64,000 nucleotides of DNA, taken from positions 1 to 64,000 of the forward strand of contig CAVOHV010000002.1 in NCBI GenBank assembly GCA_963695805.1, in the 5' to 3' direction. Origin of the DNA: DASUPK01 sp963695805. Its GTDB lineage: Bacteria > Actinomycetota > Thermoleophilia > Solirubrobacterales > 70-9. Made by a program: the position numbers and the translations under genes. How positions within the stretch are numbered: the stretch's first letter is position 1; each line of letters opens with the position of its first letter. Below are positions 52,486-61,709 of this stretch, one piece after another. The notes under the pieces were generated by a model. It worked only from the letters and a program-made list of their open reading frames with translations. It was not told the origin of the DNA and did not search any database.

Positions 52486-53424
52486 CTAGCGGACGAAAGC
52501 GGCCAGCTGCGAGCCCTTTTGGGGGGTGAAGTTGGTCGACTTCGTCTGCGCCGGACCGGTGCCGTCCTTCCCGAGGGTGGTCAGGGTCGCGCCGTCCGTG
52601 CCCTCCGTCGGGCAGATCACCTGCTCGACGCCCTTGATCCGGATCGTCACCGCCTGCGTTGCGGGCGACTGCGGGGTGTTCCCAAAGAACCGGACCAGGA
52701 AGTCGTAACCCAACCCGGCGGGGGCGGCCAGGATCTGGCAATTGCCCGTCAGGTTCGGGTTACGCGGCGGCGTGCCTCCGAGCGGGGTGGGCACACCCCG
52801 GTCAGACGCGAACACGCGCGGCAGCTGTCCGAACTTGGTGTTGAACAGCTGCGGCAGGGTCAGGTCGGAGCTGAGCACCAGGTTGCCGACCACGAGCGTG
52901 TCGATCTCGGGCACTGGCTTCGCCTTCTTCTTGCCCTTGGCCGCGCTCTTCTTCCCCTTCACCTTCTTCGACTTGGCGGGGTTGCCGCCGATGAAGGCGT
53001 CGGACCCGTCTCCCGGGGCCCAGATGAAGGAGTCGCTGCCGATTCCGCCGTAGGCGATGTCGTTGTTGTCGGGGAGCTGACCGGCCGGCAGCGCCGGCTG
53101 TCCGCCCTCGGTACCGCCGACCATGACGTCATCGCCGGCGTTGGCGAGCAGCACGTCCGAGCCGAGACGACCGATGATCGTGTCGGAGGCTTTGCCCCCG
53201 AAGATCTGATCGCTCTTGCGCAACGACTGGTTCGCGGTCACCCCGGGGGGCTGGATCGTCGTGTTCGTGGTGTCGTCGTTGTCCGCGCCGATCAGCACCT
53301 TGGGCTTCTTCGCGTTCTCGTTGCCCTGGAGCGCTGCGACGGCGGTGCCGACCAGGCCGACGGCGGTGAGGGCGGCGACCGCCGCCAGCGCCGTTCCGCG
53401 CCTGGTTCGCTTGCTGAATCTCAT
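52486..53424 (-). CDS. Secreted RTX-like calcium-binding protein
   Basis: 312 residues. Signal peptide (GTALAAVAALTAVGLVGTAVA), then RTX-type repeats IFGGKASDTIIGRLGSD, LLANAGDDVMVGG and AYGGIGSDSFIWAPGDGSD. A Lys/Ala-rich linker (KSKKVKGKKSAAKGKKK) leads to a C-terminal domain with two Cys (NCQILAAP, VICPTEGTD). Wall-associated or extracellular. ATG 53424 with a GGAGGT ribosome site. The 53425-53699 gap has no gene. Confidence 0.75.
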   Translation of the reverse strand: MRFSKRTRRGTALAAVAALTAVGLVGTAVAALQGNENAKKPKVLIGADNDDTTNTTIQPPGVTANQSLRKSDQIFGGKASDTIIGRLGSDVLLANAGDDVMVGGTEGGQPALPAGQLPDNNDIAYGGIGSDSFIWAPGDGSDAFIGGNPAKSKKVKGKKSAAKGKKKAKPVPEIDTLVVGNLVLSSDLTLPQLFNTKFGQLPRVFASDRGVPTPLGGTPPRNPNLTGNCQILAAPAGLGYDFLVRFFGNTPQSPATQAVTIRIKGVEQVICPTEGTDGATLTTLGKDGTGPAQTKSTNFTPQKGSQLAAFVR

Positions 53425-53699
53425 GCTCGTACCTCCTTGTGACGAGTTCTCATTCAGCGAGGACGCGGCACCGGGAGATCTATTCCCGGGCCCGGTGGAA
53501 CAGTTCGGGCGCGCACGCGTCCTGGGGAGTAAACACCCGGTGAGCTGAGTGGGCCGCGGAGATGACTCACACAGCGGGGCGACGACCGGGAACCGCGCCA
53601 CGGTGAGGCGATTCGAACGATCTACGCCCTTGAGCTTCGATTCCACCCCGACGCCACTTTTCGAATACTGTCGGCCCGTCGAGCCTGAGGAGCGTGACC

Positions 53700-54512
53700 A
53701 TGTCTGATGCAGAGCTGAAGGCCCGCCATCGCAAGATGTGGGCCTCGGGTGACTATCCGGAGATGGTCGAGACCTTTCTGCTGCCCCTGGGGCCGAGGCT
53801 GGTGGAGGCCGCCGGGATCGGGCCTGACATGCAAGTCCTGGATGTCGCCGCCGGTACCGGCAACGCATCGATCCCGGCGGCGGAGGCTGGCGCGAGCGTT
53901 ACGGCCAGCGACCTGACGCCGGAGCTCTTCGATGCAGGCCGCGAACGCGCCAAGTCGGCCGGGGTCGAGCTTGAATGGGTAGAGGCCGACGCCGAGAACC
54001 TGCCGTTCGACGACGAGTCGTATGACGTTGTCATGTCCTCGATCGGCGCAATGTTCGCGCCTCATCACCAGGACGTCGCCGACGAACTCGTCCGCGTCTG
54101 CCGTCCGGACGGCAAGATCGCGCTGCTGAGCTGGACCCCCGAGGGCATGATCGGCGCCCTCTTCAGAACGATGGGCCCGTTTGCCCCTCCCCCTCCACCC
54201 GGAGCGCAACCGCCGCCCCTGTGGGGCAGCGAGGACCACCTGCGGGAGCTGTTCACCGACCGTGTCCACTGGGACAAACTCGATCGCGACAACCTGGAGA
54301 TCACCGCTTTCGAGCATCCCCGCGACTACGGCGAGCACTTCAAGGCGTACTACGGTCCGACGATCGCGGCGCGCGCCAACGCGGAAAAGGACGGATGCGA
54401 AGCGGAGTTCGACGAGGCACTCGACCAGTTCTGCGACGAGTGGAATCGCGGCACCCCCGAGAAGGCGCGATTCGAGAAGGAATACCTTCTCGCCGTTGGC
54501 ACGCGCGCCTGA
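53700..54512 (+). CDS. Class I SAM-dependent methyltransferase
   Basis: 270 residues, ATG 53700 behind GAGGAGC. VLDVAAGTGNASIPAAEAG (motif I), EADAENLPFDDESYDVVMSS (motifs II-IV), RPDGKIALLSW. Paralogue of 50199-51017; ubiE-like layout but without a demonstrated quinone role. Upstream of the pterin operon on the same strand, 60 nt apart. Confidence 0.85.
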   Translation: MSDAELKARHRKMWASGDYPEMVETFLLPLGPRLVEAAGIGPDMQVLDVAAGTGNASIPAAEAGASVTASDLTPELFDAGRERAKSAGVELEWVEADAENLPFDDESYDVVMSSIGAMFAPHHQDVADELVRVCRPDGKIALLSWTPEGMIGALFRTMGPFAPPPPPGAQPPPLWGSEDHLRELFTDRVHWDKLDRDNLEITAFEHPRDYGEHFKAYYGPTIAARANAEKDGCEAEFDEALDQFCDEWNRGTPEKARFEKEYLLAVGTRA

Positions 54513-54572
54513 CTGGCGGACCAAGACTGGTGGTCTTCGAGCCAAGAAGTACGATCGTGGTGGGTCTATTGG

Positions 54573-55061
54573 GTGAGGAGAGTGGTTGTGGGGTATCAGG
54601 ATCTGACAGACGCAGACACGGCCGTCGCAGACGGGGAGCCCAAGAACAGCTCGACGACCGTCCTGGTGAGTCGCCGTGAATCGTTCAACGCCGCTCACCA
54701 ACTCCGAGACCCAGGCTTATCGGACGAAGAGAATGAGCGTCTCTTTGGGAAGTGCGCGAATCTGCATGGGCACAACTACGTCCTCGAGGTCGTCGTGGCC
54801 GGCGAAGTCGAACCCGTCACCGGCTACGTCCTGGACCTGAAACAGCTCTCGGATGTGATCCATCGGCGCGTCATTCAGGACGTGGACCACCGCAACCTGA
54901 ACACCGACGTGCCCTGGCTGGAGGGGCGCATCCCGACCGCCGAGAACCTGGCCGTGGCGTTCTGGGAACGGATCCGCTCGGAGCTGCCGGAGGGGCTGCT
55001 GCGGACGGTCCGCCTATGGGAGACCGACAAGAACTGGGCCGAAGTTGGTGACAACACCTAA
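54573..55061 (+). CDS. 6-pyruvoyl-tetrahydropterin synthase/QueD-type protein
   Basis: 162 residues. FNAAHQL and KCANLHGHNYVLEV carry the zinc His residues and the catalytic Cys; DLKQLSDVIHRRVIQDVDHRNLN and IPTAENLAVAFWERI are standard, with WETDKNWAEV at the end. The ~25-residue N-terminal extension is unusual; an internal GTG at 54666 is a possible start. It converts dihydroneopterin triphosphate to 6-pyruvoyl- or 6-carboxy-tetrahydropterin. First gene of a four-gene operon without GTP cyclohydrolase or other queuosine genes, so queuosine synthesis is doubtful. Confidence 0.88.
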   Translation: MRRVVVGYQDLTDADTAVADGEPKNSSTTVLVSRRESFNAAHQLRDPGLSDEENERLFGKCANLHGHNYVLEVVVAGEVEPVTGYVLDLKQLSDVIHRRVIQDVDHRNLNTDVPWLEGRIPTAENLAVAFWERIRSELPEGLLRTVRLWETDKNWAEVGDNT

Positions 55062-55833
55062 GACCCCGCGGCGGCGGGGTCGAGAGGTGCGAAAGCGCTA
55101 CACCACCGCCGACCTCAGCGTGCTCACTCGAGAAGAGGCGAGGCGGTTCGTTCCCCGAGGCGACGGCGATCCACAACTCGATCTCACCCTGGCCTGGGAG
55201 CTGCTCTACCGGCTCGAGCCGGAGCTCTATGACCGGCTCGTCAGCGCGGAGCGGCTCCACCCAGGTGTGCTCAGATGGCTGCCTGACGAGGTCGAGCGGA
55301 TCGTCGAAGTCGGCGCGGGCGCGGGTCGCCTCACGGTCGAGCTGATTCATCGCGCGAGGGAGGTCGTTGCGGTCGAGCCCGCAGCGCCGTTGCGGCAGCT
55401 CCTCGACCGCAAGCTCTCGCGAATGGACCGTCGGAATCGCGTCCGGGTAACGACTGGCTTCTTCGACGACGTGCCGGTGGCCGACGACTTCGCCGACCTG
55501 GTCGTCGCCTGCTCGGCCCTCACCCCCGCCAGAGCCCATGGCGGCGATCCCGGCTTGGCGGAGATGGAGCGGGTCTGCAGGCCAGGTGGCCGCGTGGTCA
55601 TCGTCTGGCCAAACCACGTCGACTGGCTCGCCGCCCATGGCTACCGGTACACGAGCTTCGCCGGCGAGATGTTTGTCGAATTCGCCAGCTACGAGGAGGC
55701 GGCTGAGCTCACCGAAATCTTCTATCCGAGCGCGGTCGCGGAGGTCCGTCGCCTCGGTCAGAGGCGGGTTCCGTACGAGGTTCTGGGGATCAACCCGCCG
55801 CGAGACGTCGCCTTTAAGGTGATGGCGGAATGA
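55048..55833 (+). CDS. Class I SAM-dependent methyltransferase (pterin operon)
   Basis: About 261 residues; GTG 55048 (or TTG 55045) overlaps the pterin synthase end. The basic N-terminus (TPKTPRRRGREVRKRY) precedes VERIVEVGAGAGRLTVELI as motif I, VVAVEPAAPLRQLL, DFADLVVACSALTP and RPGGRVVIVWPNH. Translationally coupled on both sides. Probably methylates a pterin intermediate or its glycoside. Confidence 0.8.
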   Translation: MTTPKTPRRRGREVRKRYTTADLSVLTREEARRFVPRGDGDPQLDLTLAWELLYRLEPELYDRLVSAERLHPGVLRWLPDEVERIVEVGAGAGRLTVELIHRAREVVAVEPAAPLRQLLDRKLSRMDRRNRVRVTTGFFDDVPVADDFADLVVACSALTPARAHGGDPGLAEMERVCRPGGRVVIVWPNHVDWLAAHGYRYTSFAGEMFVEFASYEEAAELTEIFYPSAVAEVRRLGQRRVPYEVLGINPPRDVAFKVMAE

Positions 55834-56924
55834 GGATCGCGATCATCGCGCCACTCGTGGCCGCCATTCGCGAGCCCCAGCGCGGTGGGTCACAGGCCTT
55901 CGTTGCCGACCTCGCGCGCGGGCTTCTCGGTAGAGGTCACGAGGTTCACCTCTACGCGGCGTCCGGATCCGAGGTTCCAGGGGTTCCGGTCATCGACACC
56001 GGAGTCGACCACCGGCCGTTGAGCGCCACGCTCTATCGAGCTTCCGGCGCCGCCGATCGTCCGTCGGCCGCGACCGAGAGCGCGTTCGCCCGCGTCTACT
56101 CGGCTGTGCGCGAGGACCGATACGACGTCATCCACAACCACGCCTTCGACGCGCCCGCGATCCGGCTCGCCACCGGACTGGGCCCTCCGGTGGTCCACAC
56201 GGTCCACCTACCCCCGGACGAAGCAGTCGCGGCGGCGCTCCGTGACGCGGCGGAAACCGACGCACCGCCGACGGTCGCGGGCGTATCCGAGTTTCAGGCA
56301 AGCGCCTGGCGCCGGGTCGTCCCGATCGACGCGATCCTCCCGCCCTACGTGCCGACCAGCCTCATCGGCTGGTCGCCGGGAGCGGGGGACGGCGCCATCT
56401 TCGCCGGCCGGTTGAGCCCGGAAAAGGGAGCAGCGGAAGGCATCGACATCGCCCGGGCGGCAGGGGTCCGTATCGATGTCTACGGCGACAGCTACGACGC
56501 CGAATACGTGCGCGCGCGGATCGATCCGCGACGGGCCGAGCCGGGTGTCGGCGTCCACCCAGCGGTGCCGAGGGCGTCTCTCTGGGAGGCGATGGCCGGC
56601 GCGGCCGTCGTTCTCTGCCCGGCGAGGTGGGACGAGCCGTTCGGAATGGTCGCCGCCGAGGCGCAGGCGTGCGGGACGCCGGTCGTCGCGTTCGATCGCG
56701 GCGCACTCGGCGAGGTCATCATGGACGACCGGACCGGGTTCCTCGTGGCTGCCGACGACATCGACGCCGCAGCCGATGCCGTCAAGAGGACGTCGGGACT
56801 GTCGCGTACGGAATGCCGCGCGCACGCCGAACGCCGGCTGGATCTCGGGCGGAGCCTCGAGGCTCATGAACGGCTCTACCGGGGAGTCGTCGGCGCTGGT
56901 GCCGGGGCCGCGGTCCATGGTTGA
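55830..56924 (+). CDS. GT4-type glycosyltransferase
   Basis: 364 residues, GT-B fold. N-terminal QRGGSQAFVADLARGLLGRG, HNHAFDAPAIRLA and FAGRLSPEKGAAEGIDIA (nucleotide-sugar domain). CPARWDEPFGMVAAEAQACGTPVVAF, with its E-x7-E-type motif, is the donor-binding site. Overlaps both neighbours by a few bases (ATGA type). In cyanobacteria, a glycosyltransferase acts on tetrahydrobiopterin. Confidence 0.88.
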   Translation: MRIAIIAPLVAAIREPQRGGSQAFVADLARGLLGRGHEVHLYAASGSEVPGVPVIDTGVDHRPLSATLYRASGAADRPSAATESAFARVYSAVREDRYDVIHNHAFDAPAIRLATGLGPPVVHTVHLPPDEAVAAALRDAAETDAPPTVAGVSEFQASAWRRVVPIDAILPPYVPTSLIGWSPGAGDGAIFAGRLSPEKGAAEGIDIARAAGVRIDVYGDSYDAEYVRARIDPRRAEPGVGVHPAVPRASLWEAMAGAAVVLCPARWDEPFGMVAAEAQACGTPVVAFDRGALGEVIMDDRTGFLVAADDIDAAADAVKRTSGLSRTECRAHAERRLDLGRSLEAHERLYRGVVGAGAGAAVHG

Positions 56925-57642
56925 GTCGAGGCATTGGCTCTCGGGGCGGTTGGCGGTGGTCACGGGGGCCAGCCGCGGGATCGGAGCCGCCACCGCCGAG
57001 GCCATGGCGGCCGCCGGCGCTCACGTCGTGCTTGCAGCTCGTGACCGTGAGGCCCTCGATGAAATCGCCGCACGCATCCGCGACAGTGGCGGCGAGGCGA
57101 CGCCCGCGCCGACGGACGTCAGCGAGGCCGGCGACGTCGAGCGCCTGTTCGCGGATGTCGAGGGGATGGGAAGTCTCGCGGCCCTCGTCTGCGCGGCCGG
57201 CGAATTGCAGTCGGTGCCGTTCGCGGAGATCACGCCCGAGGTATGGGCGGAAATCCTCGATGTGAACCTGACCGGGTCCTTTCTCTGCTGTCGCGAAGCG
57301 TTCGATGCCATGCGGCGGTCGGGCGAGGGGCGGATCGTCAACTTCGGCTCCCTCTCCGGTGTCTACGCCACGGAGAAGTTCCCGGGTCTGGCCGCGTACA
57401 ACGTCTCGAAGTACGGAGTCATCGGGTTGACCGAGGCGATCGCGGCCGAGGGGAAGGAGCACGGCATCAGCGCCGTCTGCATCAGCCCGGGCGCGGTCGA
57501 CACCGCGATGCTTCGGCAGGCCAATCCAAGCCTGCGCCCCGGCCTCACCCCCGGCGATGTCGCCGAGCTGATCGTCGCACTGCTCGACAGTCCCCTCGAG
57601 GCCGCCAGCGGGGCGAACATCCCTCTCTTCTCGAACGCCTAG
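56917..57642 (+). CDS. Short-chain dehydrogenase/reductase (pterin operon)
   Basis: 241 residues. VVTGASRGIGAATAEAMAA (TGxxxGIG), NFGSLSGVYATEKFPGLAAY with Ser and the YxxxK of AAYNVSKYG, ISPGAVDTAM. Sepiapterin reductase belongs to this family; the size and position fit a side-chain reduction of a pyruvoyl-pterin. Last gene of the operon, overlapping the glycosyltransferase gene by 8 bp. Confidence 0.85.
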   Translation: MVESRHWLSGRLAVVTGASRGIGAATAEAMAAAGAHVVLAARDREALDEIAARIRDSGGEATPAPTDVSEAGDVERLFADVEGMGSLAALVCAAGELQSVPFAEITPEVWAEILDVNLTGSFLCCREAFDAMRRSGEGRIVNFGSLSGVYATEKFPGLAAYNVSKYGVIGLTEAIAAEGKEHGISAVCISPGAVDTAMLRQANPSLRPGLTPGDVAELIVALLDSPLEAASGANIPLFSNA

Positions 57643-57661
57643 CTCGAGCGTCAGGCGCACG

Positions 57662-58918
57662 TCACTGGACGAGCGACCACAGGTCCACGCCCTCGTCGGC
57701 GAGCTGACCGGTGTCGGGGCGAGCTCGACTCGCAACGAGGCGGGCGCATGCTGCCATCTCCCCGTCGGTGTCCAACTCGGGGTCGCCTCCACGGTCGAGC
57801 CCGAGGGCTGCCTGTAGCAGTCCCTCCTTCATGTAGAAGCCGATCAGCTTGCCTTCCTCCAGGCTCCCGCGGACCACGAACTCGTCCCACTCCGTGGCGT
57901 GGCCGCAGTACTCGAGCTTGTGGTCGTACTGATCGGACCAGAAGGTATGGATGTAGTCGTACGGAGAGGTGGAGCCGAGCATCGACCGCGCCACGGCACC
58001 CCCCATCTTCTCGGCGTTGTTGTAGTGCTCGACGCGAACTCGTCCGAAAACCGGATGGAGCTGGTTGGCGACGTCGCCGGCGGCGAAGACGTCGGCGGCG
58101 CTGGCGCGGCAGAGCTCGTCCACCAGGACGCCGTTCTCCAGCTCCACCGGCGACGCGAAGGTCGGCACGTCGGGCTCGATCCCGATGCCGACGACTGCGA
58201 AATCGCACTGAATCCGATCGCCGTCGGCGGTCACGGCGGCCTCCACGCGTTCGGTCCCTTCGAAGGCGGTGATGTGAGTTTCGGGCAGCAGCTCGACGCC
58301 TTCCGCGCGGTGAAACCCGCCGATCACCGTGCCGACCTCCTCGCCCAGAACCCTTTCGAGGGGTACGCGCTGAGGAAAGGCAGAGGTCACCCGAACCCCG
58401 AGCTGCGTCAGGGAGGCCGTGACCTCGCAGCCGATGAAGCTCATGCCCAGGACCACCGCGTGGCGATCCGCCACAGCCTCGCGCTTGATCGCATCGCACT
58501 CGGCCACTGTTCGAAGCTGATGGATTCCGGATAGCTCGGCCCCGGGGATGTCGAGCCGCCGGTTCCGCCCGCCCGTGGCGATCAGGGTCTTCTGGTACTC
58601 GATCTCCTCGCCCGACTCGAGGACCACCTTGTGCTCGGCGGGATCCACCGCGGCGACGGTCGCCTCGAGCCTCTCGACATCGTGCTCCTCGTACCAGTCC
58701 GCGGGTCTGACGTACCAGCCGTCGAGATCCTCCTCCGACCGGAGGTATGTCTTGGACAGCGGGGGACGACCGAATGGGACCCCCGGCTCACGGCCGATGA
58801 GCACGACTCGGCCGCGAAATCCCTCATCCCGAAGAGTCGCCGCGGCGTTCCCTCCGGTGAGACCGGCACCGACGATGACGATCGGCTTGGCACCGTCTTG
58901 CGCGGACATCGAGCGCAT
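57662..58918 (-). CDS. Ferredoxin/rubredoxin reductase-like FAD enzyme
   Basis: 418 residues. IVIVGAGLTGGNAAATLRDEG, PPLSKTYL, the NAD site HAVVLGMSFIGCEVTASL, and DVFAAGDVANQLHPVFGRVRVEHYNNA, followed by a C-terminal reductase-type domain (HTFWSDQYDHKLEYCGHA). Transfers electrons from NADH to a ferredoxin, probably for a monooxygenase. Convergent with the SDR gene. Confidence 0.85.
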   Translation of the reverse strand: MRSMSAQDGAKPIVIVGAGLTGGNAAATLRDEGFRGRVVLIGREPGVPFGRPPLSKTYLRSEEDLDGWYVRPADWYEEHDVERLEATVAAVDPAEHKVVLESGEEIEYQKTLIATGGRNRRLDIPGAELSGIHQLRTVAECDAIKREAVADRHAVVLGMSFIGCEVTASLTQLGVRVTSAFPQRVPLERVLGEEVGTVIGGFHRAEGVELLPETHITAFEGTERVEAAVTADGDRIQCDFAVVGIGIEPDVPTFASPVELENGVLVDELCRASAADVFAAGDVANQLHPVFGRVRVEHYNNAEKMGGAVARSMLGSTSPYDYIHTFWSDQYDHKLEYCGHATEWDEFVVRGSLEEGKLIGFYMKEGLLQAALGLDRGGDPELDTDGEMAACARLVASRARPDTGQLADEGVDLWSLVQ

Positions 58919-58983
58919 TCTCTCAGTGACCCTCGAAAACGTGTGAGGCTATGAGGCTCCGAGTCCCTACCCAAGGAGAGAAG

Positions 58984-59196
58984 ATGGCAGACAGCGTCTA
59001 CCGGGTCACCGAAGTGGTTGGGGTCAGCTCCGATTCGTGGGAGCAGGCGACTAAGAACGCCGTTGAGAAGGTCAGTGAAACCGTGCGCGACCTGCGGATC
59101 GCCGAGGTCGTTCGGCAGGACGTGACCATTGACGGCGGAAAGGTCTCCGAGTTCCGCATCCGGCTCGGTATCTCGTTCAAGTACGACAAGGAGTAG
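58984..59196 (+). CDS. Dodecin (flavin-storage protein)
   Basis: 70 residues, full length. YRVTEVVGVSSDSWEQATKN, DLRIAEVVRQDVTIDGGKV and FRIRLGISFKYDK; the WEQA Trp packs on flavin in known dodecins. Forms hollow dodecamers that store riboflavin or FMN. AAGGAGAG precedes ATG 58984. Divergent from the FAD reductase. Confidence 0.92.
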   Translation: MADSVYRVTEVVGVSSDSWEQATKNAVEKVSETVRDLRIAEVVRQDVTIDGGKVSEFRIRLGISFKYDKE

Positions 59197-59224
59197 GAGC
59201 TCGAGTTCCAGCGGCCGCCGGGTC

Positions 59225-59262
59225 ACCAGCCAAGGGCCCTCGAAAGAGGGCCCTCGGTGTGT
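59225..59262 (+). repeat. tRNA-terminator relic I (terminator hairpin only)
   Basis: ACCAGCCAAGGGCCCTCGAA then AGAGGGCCCTCGGTGTGT: the hairpin part of the repeat, now acting as terminator of the dodecin gene. The tRNA 3' end is missing. Confidence 0.65.
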
Positions 59263-59332
59263 ATAGGCTGGCCTCACGGAACGCAGGGACGCAACTGAGC
59301 TTCTCCAGATTGCCGTCTCCGAAAGCGGAGGC

Positions 59333-59623
59333 GTGCGTGTCGTGCGCCTGACGGGCGAGCTGGACATGGCGGGCGTCGATCATTTCGAACGGCTACTGGC
59401 CGCGGACCAGACTCCGGAAACCGGGACATTCGTCCTGGACCTGCGGGAGCTCACCTTCATCGACTCGTCGGGCCTGCGCGCGGTGATCATGGCTGACCAG
59501 CGCGTGCGTTCCGAAGGCGGCCGCTTCATCGTGGTCCGGGGCCCGGACCGGGTCAACGAGGTGATGGAGATGACCGGGGTCGCGCAGCACATCGAGCTCG
59601 TCGACGAGCCTCCGGCCGCCTAG
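59333..59623 (+). CDS. STAS-domain anti-sigma factor antagonist (start uncertain)
   Basis: At least 96 residues: VVRLTGELDMAGVDHFERL, VLDLRELTFIDSSGLRAVIM with the phosphorylatable Ser. The frame stays coding upstream (LLQIAVSESGG) but no ATG, GTG or TTG precedes GTG 59333 before a stop, so an upstream indel or a rare ATT start is possible. Convergent with the phosphatase-kinase fusion, its likely partner. Confidence 0.8.
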   Translation: MRVVRLTGELDMAGVDHFERLLAADQTPETGTFVLDLRELTFIDSSGLRAVIMADQRVRSEGGRFIVVRGPDRVNEVMEMTGVAQHIELVDEPPAA

Positions 59624-59630
59624 GCCCCCC

Positions 59631-61685
59631 TCAGCCCGAGACGGCGCCTGGAGGGTCGAGGTCGACCTCCAGCCAGACCGTGGTCCACCCGCCTTCGCGA
59701 TCGACGCCCCAGCGATCTGCGAGTCGCTCCGTCAAGAAGAGGCCCCAGCCTCCCGGTCCTCTCGTGGTCGGCTCGGGGAGATCGGCGCTGAACCCCCCTC
59801 CGGGATCGCTCACCTCGAGGCGAATCACGCGATCGGAGGTCTCGACCCGGAGCCTGATCAGGTCACGCGGCCGGAGGCGAGCGTGACGCACACTGTTCGT
59901 GACGAGCTCGCTGACCAGCAGGGACAGGTCGAGGTAGACCTTTGCCGGGAGTGAATCGGCCAGCGGCGTGAGTGAAGTCCGCGCTTCGGCCGGACAACGT
60001 GGGCCCGGCTCCAACTCGACTGCGATGGATTCGCCCGGCGCCGGCGGGGTCGCCGGGAGTTCGCTCGTCGCCGTGCCAACCCGGCGCAGGACGATCACCG
60101 CGACATCGTCATCGGCCTTGCCGTTGTCGGCCATTGCCAGCCGGCCGAGTCGCGCCGCGGTCTCGCTCGCACTGGCGCCAGCGCTCGATCGCAGCAGCTC
60201 CCTGATCCTGCCGTCCGGATCGTCGTTGGGGTCGCGCCGCTCGGTGAGGCCATCGGTGAAGAGAACGAGCGCGTCCCCCGGCAGCAGCTCGAGGCGCTGG
60301 TCCACCAGGTCGGGGTCGGAGTAGATCCCGAGCAGCATTCCCCCTGTCCCCGCGAGCTCCTCGACCTCACCTTGGGCTCGGACCACGAGCGGATGGGGAT
60401 GCCCGCCGTTGCTCAGGGCCACGCCATGGCCCGGGCTCGCGACATCGAGCTGCACCAGGACCGCGGTCATGAAGCGATGGTCGGATCGCTGTTCGAGGAT
60501 GGCTTCGTTGAGTTGTCGCAGGGCGTCACTTGGGCCGGTTGCCTGGCGGCCGACGGCTCGCAGGGTGTAGCGAGCGAGCGCGGTCAGCGATGCCGCCTCA
60601 GGCCCCTTGCCGCAGACGTCCCCGATCACCGCCACCCAACGACCACCGGTCGTCTCGAAGACGTCGTAGAAGTCCCCGCCGGCCTCCTGCCCCTGGGCGC
60701 CGGCCCGGTACCAGCCGGCCGCCTCGAACTCGGGAATATCGGGAAGCTGGGGAGGAAGCAGCTCCGCTTGGAGATCGTGCGCCAGGTGCTGCGCCCGGCG
60801 CTCGGCCCGTCTGCGCTGGTAGGTGAGGATCGCCAGGATCAGGCCCGTCAGGCCCACGATCGCCGAGAAGCTCTGAGCGAGGAGGAGCCCGTCGTCCTGC
60901 GCGCGCCTGAAGAACGGCCCCTCCTCGTTGCCGGTGAAGCTCACCGCGATGATGGCGAAGATCAGGGAGGCGAGGGTCGCTCCCGGCTGCAGGAACCTGA
61001 GGGCCGCCCAGACAACGATCGGGAAGGCGAGATAGGTGGCGGGAACGTCATTGGTGAAGACCACCAGCTCGATGGCGACAAGGACCACCATCAGGGCGAC
61101 CAATTCGACGGCGCTTCCCGGCAGATCGCGATAGGGCCAGTGGGTGACGAGCACGAAGATCGCGGACGCGACGAGCAGATCGCCGCCCATGTCTCCGAGC
61201 CACCACAGGCGCCAGGTCGTGAGCGCGCCCTCGGAGAGGGAGTCCCCGACGCTGAGGCTGGCGAGGCCGATCGTCGCGCTCACCGCGGTGCTGATCACCG
61301 CGCCGAAGACGACCAGCGCGAAGAGGTCACGCAGGCGAAGCAATGTGGGACGGAAGCCGAAGCGTTCGAGCAGCCACGCGCCCACAACCGCCTCCAGCGT
61401 GTTGCCCACGGCGATCCCGGCCGCCGTGTAGACCGGCACGTCGGTGGTGACGTTGGCGAGAAAGGCTCCCAACAACACGCCCGGCCACAGGCCACGTCCC
61501 CAGAGCACCAGGACGGCGAGGGCGATCCCCGTCGGCGGCCAGATGGCCGTCACGCTCTCGTTGGAGAAGGCGAGCTGCAGCCCCAGCTTCGCTGATCCGA
61601 AGTAGACCAGCGCCAGGGCGAGCGCCATTACGAGTTCCCATCCGGAGGTGGCCTGCCTCCATGATCGGATGGGCGGGGAGATCAC
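59631..61685 (-). CDS. MASE1 - SpoIIE/PP2C phosphatase - HATPase fusion (RsbU/RsbW-like)
   Basis: 684 residues. MASE1-like membrane sensor with about eight helices (~15-295, including FSNESVTAIWPPTGIALAV), a short coiled linker, and a SpoIIE phosphatase (~330-525; AGGDFYDVFE, VIGDVCGKG, DDVAVIVL metal-binding Asp residues). A C-terminal anti-sigma-type ATPase follows (~545-680; SELVTNSVRHARL as N-box, VSDPGGGFS and GGWGLFL as G-boxes). The phosphatase would reactivate STAS proteins and the ATPase would phosphorylate them, giving membrane-sensed control of an alternative sigma factor. Confidence 0.92.
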   Translation of the reverse strand: MISPPIRSWRQATSGWELVMALALALVYFGSAKLGLQLAFSNESVTAIWPPTGIALAVLVLWGRGLWPGVLLGAFLANVTTDVPVYTAAGIAVGNTLEAVVGAWLLERFGFRPTLLRLRDLFALVVFGAVISTAVSATIGLASLSVGDSLSEGALTTWRLWWLGDMGGDLLVASAIFVLVTHWPYRDLPGSAVELVALMVVLVAIELVVFTNDVPATYLAFPIVVWAALRFLQPGATLASLIFAIIAVSFTGNEEGPFFRRAQDDGLLLAQSFSAIVGLTGLILAILTYQRRRAERRAQHLAHDLQAELLPPQLPDIPEFEAAGWYRAGAQGQEAGGDFYDVFETTGGRWVAVIGDVCGKGPEAASLTALARYTLRAVGRQATGPSDALRQLNEAILEQRSDHRFMTAVLVQLDVASPGHGVALSNGGHPHPLVVRAQGEVEELAGTGGMLLGIYSDPDLVDQRLELLPGDALVLFTDGLTERRDPNDDPDGRIRELLRSSAGASASETAARLGRLAMADNGKADDDVAVIVLRRVGTATSELPATPPAPGESIAVELEPGPRCPAEARTSLTPLADSLPAKVYLDLSLLVSELVTNSVRHARLRPRDLIRLRVETSDRVIRLEVSDPGGGFSADLPEPTTRGPGGWGLFLTERLADRWGVDREGGWTTVWLEVDLDPPGAVSG

Positions 61686-61709
61686 ACCGCCTGTGACCCT
61701 ATCGCGGCG

